DNA of 22,951 nt from Pseudomonadota bacterium (GTDB lineage: Bacteria; Pseudomonadota; Alphaproteobacteria; Rhizobiales; Xanthobacteraceae): assembly GCA_023386635.1 (NCBI GenBank), contig JAEWJH010000035.1, forward strand, positions 1 to 22,951, in the 5' to 3' direction. Made by a program: the position numbers and the translations under genes. Positions 1 through 6,695 of the stretch are shown here, piece by piece (within the stretch, counting starts at the first letter, position 1; the number at the start of each line of letters is the position of its first letter). The notes under the pieces were generated by a model, which had not been told where the DNA came from, did not search any database, and saw only the letters and a program-made list of their open reading frames with translations.

Positions 1-185
1 ACGTTCGGCTGCGCGGTCTGCGCCGGCGTCGCGGGCTGGCCCGGCTGCGGCTGCTTCTGCGCCTGCTGCTGGGCCTGTTCCTGCTTCTGTTTTTCCAGTT
101 GCGGCATGCCGACAAAATATTGCCAGCCGATCAGCACGAGCGCCGACAGCACGACTGCGATGATGGTGTTCTTCTGGTCGGTCAT
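1..185 (-). CDS. yidC: YidC membrane protein insertase, N-terminal part (truncated by window edge)
   Basis: This is the first 61 codons of YidC, the inner-membrane insertase that works alone or with SecYEG. The protein starts MTDQKNTIIAVVLSALVL, followed by IGWQYFVGMPQLEKQ. That is one N-terminal membrane segment (about residues 7-25) and then a Gln/Lys/Pro-rich periplasmic linker, the usual opening of proteobacterial YidC. The reading frame stays open to the window edge, so the periplasmic domain and the five C-terminal membrane segments lie outside. The start lies 2 bp after the rnpA stop, in the conserved rpmH-rnpA-yidC order. Identity rests on the N-terminus plus synteny. Confidence 0.9.
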   Translation of the reverse strand, partial: MTDQKNTIIAVVLSALVLIGWQYFVGMPQLEKQKQEQAQQQAQKQPQPGQPATPAQTAQPN

Positions 186-187
186 GA

Positions 188-604
188 TCAGCCCGTGACC
201 TGTTGTTCTGGTCCGTTGGTGCGGTGTCGCCCCGCAAATCCGCGCCGCAAGGCGCCGTCGAAATCCTGCGCCAGACGGGTGAAGGGCAGCGTCAGCGCCG
301 CCCGCCGGCCGATCAGCACATAGTCATGTCCGGAACGCAGTTGGCGCGGATCGGAGAGCCGCACCACCTCGCGCAGCCGGCGGCGGATGCGATTGCGCTC
401 GACCGCATTGCCGATCTTCTTCGTCACCGTGAAGCCGATGCGAGGGGCATCGGCCGCGTCTTGCTTAGTCTGACTTGGCGCCCGGTCCTGCAAGTGACCC
501 GGTTTGCGATCCCGCTTGCGGATCTGCAACACGAAAGCAGGGGCGGGCACCTTGAGCCCGGACGCTGCGGCAATGAAATCCGCGCGTTTCCGTAATCGCT
601 CCAT
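188..604 (-). CDS. rnpA: Ribonuclease P protein component
   Basis: 138 aa. RnpA binds the RNase P RNA and helps it remove 5' leaders from pre-tRNAs. The start MERLRKRADFIAAA and the signature RNRIRRRLREVVR (about residues 71-83) are typical of the family. The latter is the conserved Arg-rich RNA-binding helix, preceded by IGFTVTKKIGNAVE. It is slightly longer than usual (about 115-125 aa) because of an inserted basic stretch around residues 29-50 (RKRDRKPGHLQDRAPSQTKQ), seen in related alphaproteobacteria. It lies between rpmH and yidC and is presumably transcribed from the rpmH promoter. Confidence 0.95.
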   Translation of the reverse strand: MERLRKRADFIAAASGLKVPAPAFVLQIRKRDRKPGHLQDRAPSQTKQDAADAPRIGFTVTKKIGNAVERNRIRRRLREVVRLSDPRQLRSGHDYVLIGRRAALTLPFTRLAQDFDGALRRGFAGRHRTNGPEQQVTG

Positions 605-638
605 CAGGGCAGGCGGCGGGTTCGGCCGCGCGCCGCGA

Positions 639-773
639 TCAGGCGGTCAGGCGCTTGCGGCCGCGGGCCCGGCGCTTGGCGACGACCTTGCGGCCGCCCT
701 TGGTGGCCATGCGGGCGCGGTAACCGTGGCGGCGCTTGCGCACCAGTTTGCTGGGTTGATAAGTCCGCTTCAC
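639..773 (-). CDS. rpmH: 50S ribosomal protein L34
   Basis: 44 aa, beginning (V/M)KRTYQPSKLVRKRRHGYRA and ending ...RARGRKRLTA, a near-invariant L34 sequence. The start codon is GTG (revcomp of 771-773). It is fixed by the universally conserved MKRTYQPS N-terminus and a GGAGA Shine-Dalgarno sequence just upstream (about 781-786). L34 is a small basic protein of the large ribosomal subunit. It is the first gene of the rpmH-rnpA-yidC operon, 34 bp before rnpA. Confidence 0.97.
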   Translation of the reverse strand: MKRTYQPSKLVRKRRHGYRARMATKGGRKVVAKRRARGRKRLTA

Positions 774-832
774 GAAACAAGTCTCCGCTGCAAGGCGTTC
801 CAATAGGCCGGGATGTGCCGGAATTTGCGCGG

Positions 833-862
833 CTTATACGGGAGCGCACCCCTGCGCGTCAA
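833..862 (-). promoter_or_regulatory. Putative sigma-70-type promoter of rpmH-rnpA-yidC
   Basis: On the minus strand TTGACG (857-862) and TATAAG (833-838) are separated by 18 bp, close to the -35/-10 consensus. They lie about 60 bp upstream of the rpmH GTG. This is a pattern match with the right position and orientation; the transcription start has not been mapped. Confidence 0.65.
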
Positions 863-988
863 TGTAGCCGGGCTGTTGCGCGGTCGGGGAAGCGGCCTTT
901 TCCGCCCTGCCGCCGGCCACGGTTCCGCCCATAAGCCGCGCAAATAGTGTCGCGAACGGGGCTGATGCAGCGGCCCGCGGGGCGGGGT

Positions 989-1017
989 TTGACGCTCCGC
1001 CGGGCGGGGAGCATCAT
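989..1017 (+). promoter_or_regulatory. Possible promoter of the histidine kinase gene
   Basis: TTGACG (989-994), a 17-bp spacer and CATCAT (1012-1017, 4 of 6 matches to TATAAT) lie about 40 bp upstream of the kinase start. A second AT-rich patch (ACTATATTTAG, about 1030-1042) follows. The rest of the 774-1055 intergenic stretch is GC-rich and shows only the divergent rpmH promoter. Confidence 0.35.
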
Positions 1018-1055
1018 CACATTGCGATTCCACTATATTTAGGGCCAAAGCGCGG

Positions 1056-2570
1056 ATGACCCGCCCGCGCCCGGCCGGTGGCTTGAGCCTGATGACCGAG
1101 AGGACCGCAGACGAGACCGCAGACGCGCCGCGGGAGACCGGCACCCACCGGCACCGTGGCTTCGGCCTGTCCGGCAAGCTCCTGGTGCTGACCCTGCTGT
1201 TCGTCACGGTGGCGGAAGTTCTCATTTTCGTCCCGTCGATCGCCAATTTCCGCCTGAACTGGCTCAACGACCGGCTAGCCGCGGCCCATACGGCCGCGCT
1301 GGTGCTCGACGCCGCGCCGAGCGGCATGGTGCCGGAACCGCTGGCCCGGCAGATCCTCGACAGCATCGGCGCCAAGACGGTGGCGATGAAGATGGGCGAC
1401 CAGCGCCGGCTGCTGGCGATCTCCGACATGCCGCCGGCGATCCACCACGACATCGACATGCGCGACGTGTCGAAGGCGATGGCGGTGGTCGGCGCGCTGC
1501 AGACCCTGTTCCTGTGCGGCAACGACGATTTCATCCGCGTGGTCGGCGATGCGCCGATGGGCGGCCAGTTCCTGGAAATCGTGCTGCCGGAGGCGCCGCT
1601 GCGCGCCGCGATGTTCCGCTTCTCGCGCAACGTGCTGCTGGTGTCGCTGGTGATCGCGGCGATCACCGCGGCGCTCATTTATTTCGCGCTCAACATGATG
1701 TTCGTGCGGCCGATGCGGCGCATCACCGCCAACATGATCGCGTTCCATCGCGACCCGGAGGATCCCTCCCGCGTGATCGTGCCGTCGGGCCGGCGCGACG
1801 AGATCGCCACCGCCGAGCGCGAACTGGCGGCGATGCAGCGCGATCTCGCCTCGATGCTGCAGCAGAAGAACCGGCTCGCCGCGCTTGGCCTCGCGGTGTC
1901 GAAGATCAACCACGATCTGCGCAACCTGCTGGCCTCCGCGCAGCTGTTTTCCGACCGCATCGCCGGCTCCGCCGATCCGACGGTGCAGCGCTTCGCGCCG
2001 AAGCTGGAGCGCGCCATCGAGCGCGCCATCGCCTTCTGCCAGGCGACGCTGTCTTATGGCGCGGCGCCGGAGCCGGTACCCGACCGGCGCATGATCGCGC
2101 TCGAGCCGGTGATCGCCGAGGCGCGCGATGCGCTCGGCCTCGGCGAGGACACGCCGATCCGCTGGATCGTCGCCGTCGAGCGCGGGCTGACCATTGACGC
2201 CGACCCGGAACAACTGTTCCGGATCATGCTCAATCTCACCCGCAATGCGCGGCAGGCAATCGAGAGCGATACGGGCGCCGAGGCGGGTGTCGGCCAGATC
2301 CGCATCACCGGGCGGCGCGTCGGCGCGGTGGTGGAGATCGAGGTTTCCGACACCGGTCCGGGCTTCTCGGAGAAGGCGCGGGCGCATCTGTTCGAGGCGT
2401 TCCAGGGCTCGACCCGGGCCGGCGGCTCCGGCCTCGGCCTCGCCATCGTCGCGGAACTGGTGCGCGCGCACGGCGGCGAGGTCCGGCTCGTGGACGGCAC
2501 CATCGGCGCCACGTTCCGCATCACTATTCCCGACCGGGCGCTCGAACTGCCGCTGCGTCGCCGGGCATAA
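1056..2570 (+). CDS. Membrane sensor histidine kinase (HAMP, HATPase_c)
   Basis: 504 aa. An inner-membrane kinase of a two-component system; ligand and partner are unknown. A membrane segment (about 42-62) and a second one (about 192-216) flank a periplasmic sensor region of about 130 residues. A HAMP-like linker (217-270) follows. The phospho-acceptor box is KINHDLRN with His286. The ATP-binding domain has an N box (LNLTRNARQAI, 392-402), a G1 box (SDTGPGFS, 431-438) and a G2 box (GGSGLGLAI, 456-464). The H box is of the HDLRN type rather than the common HE(L/I)RTPL. No response-regulator gene is adjacent, so it is an orphan in this window. An alternative ATG at 1092 would shorten the poorly conserved N-terminus by 12 residues. 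A short hairpin, GCGCC-GCCT-GGCGC (2571-2584), follows the stop without a T-tract. Confidence 0.9.
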   Translation: MTRPRPAGGLSLMTERTADETADAPRETGTHRHRGFGLSGKLLVLTLLFVTVAEVLIFVPSIANFRLNWLNDRLAAAHTAALVLDAAPSGMVPEPLARQILDSIGAKTVAMKMGDQRRLLAISDMPPAIHHDIDMRDVSKAMAVVGALQTLFLCGNDDFIRVVGDAPMGGQFLEIVLPEAPLRAAMFRFSRNVLLVSLVIAAITAALIYFALNMMFVRPMRRITANMIAFHRDPEDPSRVIVPSGRRDEIATAERELAAMQRDLASMLQQKNRLAALGLAVSKINHDLRNLLASAQLFSDRIAGSADPTVQRFAPKLERAIERAIAFCQATLSYGAAPEPVPDRRMIALEPVIAEARDALGLGEDTPIRWIVAVERGLTIDADPEQLFRIMLNLTRNARQAIESDTGAEAGVGQIRITGRRVGAVVEIEVSDTGPGFSEKARAHLFEAFQGSTRAGGSGLGLAIVAELVRAHGGEVRLVDGTIGATFRITIPDRALELPLRRRA

Positions 2571-2745
2571 GCGCCGCCTGGCGCGAACTCCTGGCGAGAC
2601 GTGCCGCCGCGCCCGTGCCGGAGAACCATGTCGGCCCGACTTGGCCGGTAAAGCCTGAATCGGGAGCGTCACCGTGCTTGCCAAGCCGCCGTCGAGGCGA
2701 TAGCTATGCGCCCGGTTTCGGCCGGTTCGCCCGCCGCAGCCCCGC

Positions 2746-2822
2746 GCGCCCGTAGCTCAGCTGGATAGAGCACCAGACTACGAATCTGGGGGTCAGAGGT
2801 TCGAATCCTTTCGGGCGCGCCA
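2746..2822 (+). tRNA. tRNA-Arg (anticodon ACG)
   Basis: 77 nt folding as a full cloverleaf. The acceptor stem is GCGCCCG (2746-2752) pairing with CGGGCGC (2812-2818). The D arm is GCTC...GAGC. The anticodon stem CCAGA/TCTGG encloses the loop CTACGAA with anticodon ACG, which reads CGN arginine codons after A-to-I editing. The T arm is AGAGG-TTCGAAT-CCTTT. The discriminator is G2819 and the 3' CCA (2820-2822) is encoded. The DNA just downstream changes character (hipBA, lower GC), so this is a plausible integration neighbourhood, although I found no duplicated tRNA 3' end. Confidence 0.97.
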
Positions 2823-2933
2823 TTAGATCAACAGCTTACCGGAAAATTCGCGACGCTCGGCTTGCTTGCAACGAGTCGAGGTGGGGCTGTCGGTAAGCGT
2901 CTCCCTCTCCTTTTGGGGTGTCGATAAAAGAGT

Positions 2934-2943
2934 CCCGCTCGGG
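2934..2943. promoter_or_regulatory. hipBA leader dyad 1 (degenerate operator-like)
   Basis: CCCG-CT-CGGG, centre 2938.5, within AGTCCCGCTCGGG. It is the weakest of three related dyads in the hipB leader. Its centre lies exactly 50 bp before dyad 2. Inference: a HipB operator half-site pair. Confidence 0.4.
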
Positions 2944-2975
2944 TTTATTTCAGCGAGACAGACCCCCGACTTTCC

Positions 2976-2996
2976 GTAATAATCCCGATCGGTATT
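2976..2996. promoter_or_regulatory. hipBA leader dyad 2 (operator-like)
   Basis: GTAATAATCCCGATCGG followed by TATT, an imperfect palindrome centred on CGATCG at 2988.5. It shares the string GTAAT(A/C)ATCCCGAT(C/G)GG with dyad 3, exactly 50 bp away. HipB proteins are known to bind palindromes in their own promoter, so this is the natural candidate site. Confidence 0.5.
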
Positions 2997-3027
2997 TTTT
3001 CTGGCGTTCCTGTTTCCAGAATGCTGT

Positions 3028-3049
3028 AATCATCCCGATGGGGATGATT
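3028..3049. promoter_or_regulatory. hipBA leader dyad 3, perfect inverted repeat abutting the hipB start
   Basis: AATCATCCC (3028-3036) and GGGATGATT (3041-3049) form a perfect 9-bp inverted repeat with a 4-bp spacer. It directly abuts the chosen hipB ATG at 3050. A TGTAAT -10-like hexamer (3025-3030) overlaps its left edge, so occupancy would block transcription initiation. It is the best conserved of the three dyads. Confidence 0.6.
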
Positions 3050-3274
3050 ATGCAGGTGATCGCCGACAGTAAAAGTCTGGGTCTTCTGATCCGTCAGGAG
3101 CGGAGGGCGCAGAGTCTGACGCAGGAAGAACTCGCCGGTCTTACGGGAGTCGGTGTGAGGTTCGTGCGGGAATTGGAAGCCGGAAAGGAAAGCTGCCAGA
3201 TCGGCCGCGCGCTCCGGGTCGCAAAGGCGCTTGGTCTCATCGTATCCGTCCACGGCAGACGGGACGCCCCATGA
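3050..3274 (+). CDS. hipB: HipB-like antitoxin / Xre-family transcriptional regulator
   Basis: 74 aa. A short Cro/C1-type helix-turn-helix protein expected to bind operator DNA and neutralise the HipA kinase. The HTH spans about residues 10-62: LGLLIRQERRAQSLTQEELA, then GLTGVGVRFVRELEAGK. This is the usual HipB layout, ending LRVAKALGLIVSVHG. I chose ATG 3050 because GGGGA (3040-3044) is a well-placed ribosome binding site and the protein then has family length. In-frame starts further upstream (3038, 3044, GTG 2918) would lie inside or before the operator-like dyad. The stop overlaps the hipA start in an ATGA (3271-3274), implying translational coupling. Codon usage here is less GC-rich than in the flanking core genes. 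Confidence 0.88.
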   Translation: MQVIADSKSLGLLIRQERRAQSLTQEELAGLTGVGVRFVRELEAGKESCQIGRALRVAKALGLIVSVHGRRDAP

Positions 3275-4530
3275 CGCGTCTGCTGGATGTCTATTTCGGG
3301 CGATCAAAGGCGGGTGCTCTGAGCCAACAGGAGAGCGGCGTGCTCTCCTACGTTTATGATCCGGATTATTTGAAGATCACCGATGCGCGGTCGATCTCCT
3401 TTTCCATGCCGCTTAGAGAGAGGGCGTTCGAAGATCGCGTAGTCCGTCCCTTTTTCTCCGGCCTTCTACCTGACGAGACAGCGCGCCAAAAACTTGCGGG
3501 CGCGCTCGGCGTGTCGGCAGGCAATGCCTTTGGCCTTCTTGAGATTATCGGTGGAGAATGCGCCGGCGCTCTCTCTTTTTACCCTGCGGGCAAAACGCCG
3601 CCCGCTTCCGATGACGACGGCGTCGAAATCCTGACCGAGGCGCGGTTTGCGGAAATTATCGGCAAGCTGCGTGAGCGCCCTTTGCTCGGCGGCGAGGAGG
3701 GCGTGCGCCTGTCATTGGCCGGTGCACAGGACAAGCTAGCCGTATGCGTCGAAGGCGAAAAAATCGGACTTGCGAAAGGCGGACGGCCGACCACGCATAT
3801 TCTTAAGCCGGCAATCCAAGGACTCGAAGGCACGGTTGAAAACGAACTGTTTTGCCTGCGCCTCGCTGCGCGTCTCAAGTTGCCTGTCCCGGCTGCAGAG
3901 ATGCAGCGCAGGGGCCAGATACCGTTTCTGTTGGTCGAGCGTTACGACCGTGTGAAGGATAAATCGGGAAACATCGCGCGCTTGCACCAGGAGGATTTCT
4001 GCCAAGCGCTGAGTGTGCCACCTGAGCTCAAGTATGAGGAAGAAGGCGGCCCAGGAGTCGCGCGTTGCCTTGATCTAATCGATCGGGCGGCGGCTCGACC
4101 GGCGGCGGATCGTCTCAGATTTATCCGAGCGCTGATCTTTCATTATCTTGTCGGTAATGCGGATGCGCACGGTAAGAGTTATGCACTTCTCTATCGTGAG
4201 AAGACGCCCGACCTTGCGCCGCTCTATGATGTTGTCTGTACGGCGGCCTATCCGCGTCTCGCCAAAAAACTCGCAATGACGATTGGCGGGCGTAATATCC
4301 CAGATACGATACAATGGAGCCAATGGAAGGCGCTCGTCCCGAATACGCGGGCCGCCCAGCGTTTGCTGGCGAAAGACATGACCGAGCTTGCGAGCGCGAT
4401 CCGTGGCGAAGCGGATAGTCTTCTTGCTGAGTTTAAGGAAGCAGGGATCGATCACGCTATCCTCAAGATTGTGCGCTCGACGATCGAGACCCGGGCCGCT
4501 CATGTGCTGGGTATAACGGAAAAAGTATAA
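3271..4530 (+). CDS. hipA: HipA-like serine/threonine kinase toxin
   Basis: 419 aa, close to E. coli HipA (440). HipA kinases phosphorylate a tRNA synthetase (GltX in E. coli) and cause growth arrest or persistence. The N-terminal HipA_N part (about 1-110) precedes the kinase core. Recognisable elements are the Gly-rich loop LSLAGAQDK with Ser148 at the E. coli Ser150 autophosphorylation position, THILKP with Lys179, and LVERYDR (221-227). RLHQEDFCQAL (237-247), the catalytic NADAHGK with Asp298, and LAPLYD with Asp320 (metal binding) follow. All expected catalytic residues are present, so it should be active. It is translationally coupled to hipB. Lower GC than the neighbours and the tRNA-adjacent position suggest horizontal acquisition. 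The target cannot be told from sequence. Confidence 0.92.
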   Translation: MTRLLDVYFGRSKAGALSQQESGVLSYVYDPDYLKITDARSISFSMPLRERAFEDRVVRPFFSGLLPDETARQKLAGALGVSAGNAFGLLEIIGGECAGALSFYPAGKTPPASDDDGVEILTEARFAEIIGKLRERPLLGGEEGVRLSLAGAQDKLAVCVEGEKIGLAKGGRPTTHILKPAIQGLEGTVENELFCLRLAARLKLPVPAAEMQRRGQIPFLLVERYDRVKDKSGNIARLHQEDFCQALSVPPELKYEEEGGPGVARCLDLIDRAAARPAADRLRFIRALIFHYLVGNADAHGKSYALLYREKTPDLAPLYDVVCTAAYPRLAKKLAMTIGGRNIPDTIQWSQWKALVPNTRAAQRLLAKDMTELASAIRGEADSLLAEFKEAGIDHAILKIVRSTIETRAAHVLGITEKV

Positions 4531-4764
4531 GCCAATGCGCGCCGTCGCATACCTTTGCTTCATGTGTCGGAAATGGGGGGAGGCACTTCGGTTGCAGACG
4601 GCAGGAGTTCAGCCTTTGGTCGGAGCCTCCGGTAGCTTCCGCTGTGGTCCTCCGACGGATAAAATCACCGTGCTTGAGGCGGTGGCAGCGGGCCTTCGCG
4701 CCACGCCGGGCGGTGCGCGGGCGATAGGCGGCGCCATCGTCGCGATGACAGGCGGGAGAGGCAG

Positions 4765-6111
4765 ATGACGACAGGGCAGACTTTTGAAACGGCGCTGGCC
4801 GAGCGGGCGGAGCGGATGCTCGATGCCTGCACGCTGTGCGGCAAGTGCTACGAGGTCTGTCCGATCGTCGATGCCGCGGGCGCGGTGGAGCCGGAGATCG
4901 GTGCGCGCACGGTGGTTGCCGGGGTGCTCGATCTGGTCCGCAACGGCGATGGGCCGGGCGTTGCCAAGCGCTGGGGCAGGAGTTGCGCGCTCAGCGGCGA
5001 CTGCATCGACGCCTGCGACCAGGGCGTCAATATGCGATTCCTGCTGGCGATGGCGCGCGTCGCCATGGCGAAACAGGCCAGCCCCCTCATGGAGCTTCGC
5101 AAGAGCGGCGTCACCAATTTCCGCACCATGGCGGAAGGCGCCAATGCCTTGCCGCGCCTGCAACTCACCACCGAGGAGCTGGTGCGGCTCGGCCAGCGCA
5201 CCCGGGAGCGGCTCGGCCACGGCTCGACGGCGAAGCCCGGCGAGCGGCCCGATTTCGTGTTCTACACCGGCTGCAATGTCCTCAAGACGCCGCATATCGC
5301 GCTGCTGGCGCTCGACATCATGGATGAGCTCGGCGTGACCTATCAGGTGATGGGCGGCACGACCCATTGCTGCGGCGTGATCCAGCTGCGCACCGGCGAC
5401 ACGGAAATGTCCGGCAATGTCGGCGCGACGACCATCGACAAGTTGTCGGAAGGCAAGACCGGCGTGCTGTCCTGGTGTCCGAGCTGCCATGTGCAGATGA
5501 CCGAGATGACGCTGCCGGCGCTGGAACGGGTCCGCGGCGCGCGGCCGTTCGAGATGACGCCGTTCATGCTGTTTCTGGCGGAGCGGATGGAGACGCTGCA
5601 GCCGAAATTGCAGCGCGCCGTGCCGATGCGCATCGCGCTGCATCGCCATCCCGGCGTGAAGGGCGTGGTGGCGGCCACCGAGCGGCTGCTCAAGGCGGTG
5701 CCGGGCATCGAGATCGTCGATCTCGGTCAGCCGGCGATCGGTCTGATGAGCCACGCGCTCGGTGCGTTGCCCGACTATAAGCGCAAGCTCCAGCGCGACG
5801 AGCTGGAAGCGGCGGAAGCGGCCGGCGTCGATGCGCTGGTCGCGGTCTATCATGTGGATCATCGCGAACTGTGCGCGCATGAGCGCGACTGGCCGTTCCG
5901 TATCCTGAACGTGCTGGAGATCATCGGCGCCAGCATGGGGCTGCACGAGGAAGATCACTTCAAGCGGCTGAAGATCATGCAGGACGCCGACGCCATCCTG
6001 AAGGATTGCGGCGACCTGATCACCGAGCACGGCCTGAAGTTCGAGGTGGCGCATCGCGCCGTCTCCAATGCGATGCTGGCCGAGCAGCCGTTGCCGCTGC
6101 GGGGCAGCTAG
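4765..6111 (+). CDS. Iron-sulfur CCG-domain oxidoreductase subunit (HdrB/HdrD/GlpC-like)
   Basis: 448 aa. Proteins of this type pass electrons through Fe-S clusters in heterodisulfide reductase, glycolate oxidase and glycerol-3-phosphate dehydrogenase complexes. The N-terminal ferredoxin site CTLCGKCYEVCP supplies Cys23, 26, 29 and 33, a full 4Fe-4S set. A second site (SCALSGDCIDACD, about 73-85) has only three cysteines. One CCG domain is complete: YTGCN (Cys170), HCCG (202-204) and CPSC (238-241). The C-terminal half (HRHPGVKG, about 293-300; YHVDHRELC, about 362-370) looks like a second CCG domain that has lost its cysteine motif. GGGAGA before ATG 4765 is a good ribosome binding site. No flavin or quinone partner is adjacent, so the electron partner is unknown. 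Confidence 0.8.
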   Translation: MTTGQTFETALAERAERMLDACTLCGKCYEVCPIVDAAGAVEPEIGARTVVAGVLDLVRNGDGPGVAKRWGRSCALSGDCIDACDQGVNMRFLLAMARVAMAKQASPLMELRKSGVTNFRTMAEGANALPRLQLTTEELVRLGQRTRERLGHGSTAKPGERPDFVFYTGCNVLKTPHIALLALDIMDELGVTYQVMGGTTHCCGVIQLRTGDTEMSGNVGATTIDKLSEGKTGVLSWCPSCHVQMTEMTLPALERVRGARPFEMTPFMLFLAERMETLQPKLQRAVPMRIALHRHPGVKGVVAATERLLKAVPGIEIVDLGQPAIGLMSHALGALPDYKRKLQRDELEAAEAAGVDALVAVYHVDHRELCAHERDWPFRILNVLEIIGASMGLHEEDHFKRLKIMQDADAILKDCGDLITEHGLKFEVAHRAVSNAMLAEQPLPLRGS

Positions 6112-6187
6112 ATCGCGGTTTCCGAAAATTGATTTTTTGAAGCCGCCGAGGCCTCGACGAGGCCTGCGCACCACAGGATCATCACGG

Positions 6188-6597
6188 ATGACGACAACGA
6201 CCTCTGACGTCACGCATCTCGAGGGCACGCCGTTTCAGAAGTCGCGCGCCTTCTCGCCCGCCATCGTCACGCGGGGCGGCCGCACCGTCTGGCTCGGGGG
6301 CAGACGACCACGGTCGATCTCTCCGGCAAGCCGATCCCGCATGATTTCGAGGCGCAGACGCGCACGTGTTTTGCCCTGATCGGGAAGACGCTGGAGCGGG
6401 TGGGTGGCAAACTCAGCGATCTCGTGACCATGACGGTGTTCATCAACGATCCGCGGTACGGCGATCCGTTCGTCAAACTGCGGCAGGAGATTTTCCCCGA
6501 CGGGAAATTTCCGTGCAGCGCCTTGCTGACGATCTCCGGTTTCGCGCATCCCGGCATCCTGATCGAGATCCAGGGCGTCGCGGTCATTCCCGATTAA
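6188..6597 (+). pseudogene. RidA/YjgF-family protein gene with a 1-base frameshift
   Basis: Two frames together encode one Rid-type protein of about 136 aa. Rid proteins hydrolyse reactive enamine/imine intermediates. The first frame, from ATG 6188, reads MTTTTSDVTHLEGTPFQKSR and onward to RTVWLGG, then goes wrong at a run of five G (6296-6300). The second frame continues from 6301 as QTTTVDLSGKPIPHDFEAQT and runs in full to GHPxxLIEI-like GILIEIQGVAVIPD. One extra G in the run, or a -1 slip on it, restores W-L-G-G-Q exactly. Apart from this break, the sequence shows no decay, so the choice is between a sequencing/assembly indel, a very recent mutation and slippage. AGGA at 6175-6178 is a reasonable ribosome binding site. 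It is 76 bp downstream of the Fe-S gene and probably co-transcribed. Confidence 0.8.
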
Positions 6598-6632
6598 ACG
6601 CGGCGCGATTGCGATCGTGTTATCCGTAAACT

Positions 6633-6668
6633 ATTGCGCCGCCCCTGTCGGAACGGGGGCGGCGCAAT
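6633..6668. terminator. Strong hairpin between convergent transcription units
   Basis: ATTGCGCCGCCCC (6633-6645) pairs perfectly with GGGGCGGCGCAAT (6656-6668) around a 10-nt loop, giving a 13-bp GC-rich stem. It sits between the convergent Rid-like gene (ends 6597) and the isochorismatase-VOC gene (ends 6696). There is no clear T-tract on either side, so it may act as a bidirectional or RNA-stabilising terminator rather than a textbook intrinsic one. Confidence 0.7.
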
Positions 6669-6695
6669 TGTGTCAGTCGCAAGGACGTGGCGGCG

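Noticed and set aside
1275..2684. Long minus-strand frame opposite the histidine kinase
   Set aside because: The plus strand carries all kinase boxes; the opposite frame is compositionally biased only.
2798..4560. attL/attR pair flanking hipBA from the tRNA-Arg 3' end
   Set aside because: Searching by eye for TTCGAATCC or the acceptor-stem end downstream found only a 7-base GCGCGCC match near 4538, too short to support an attachment site.
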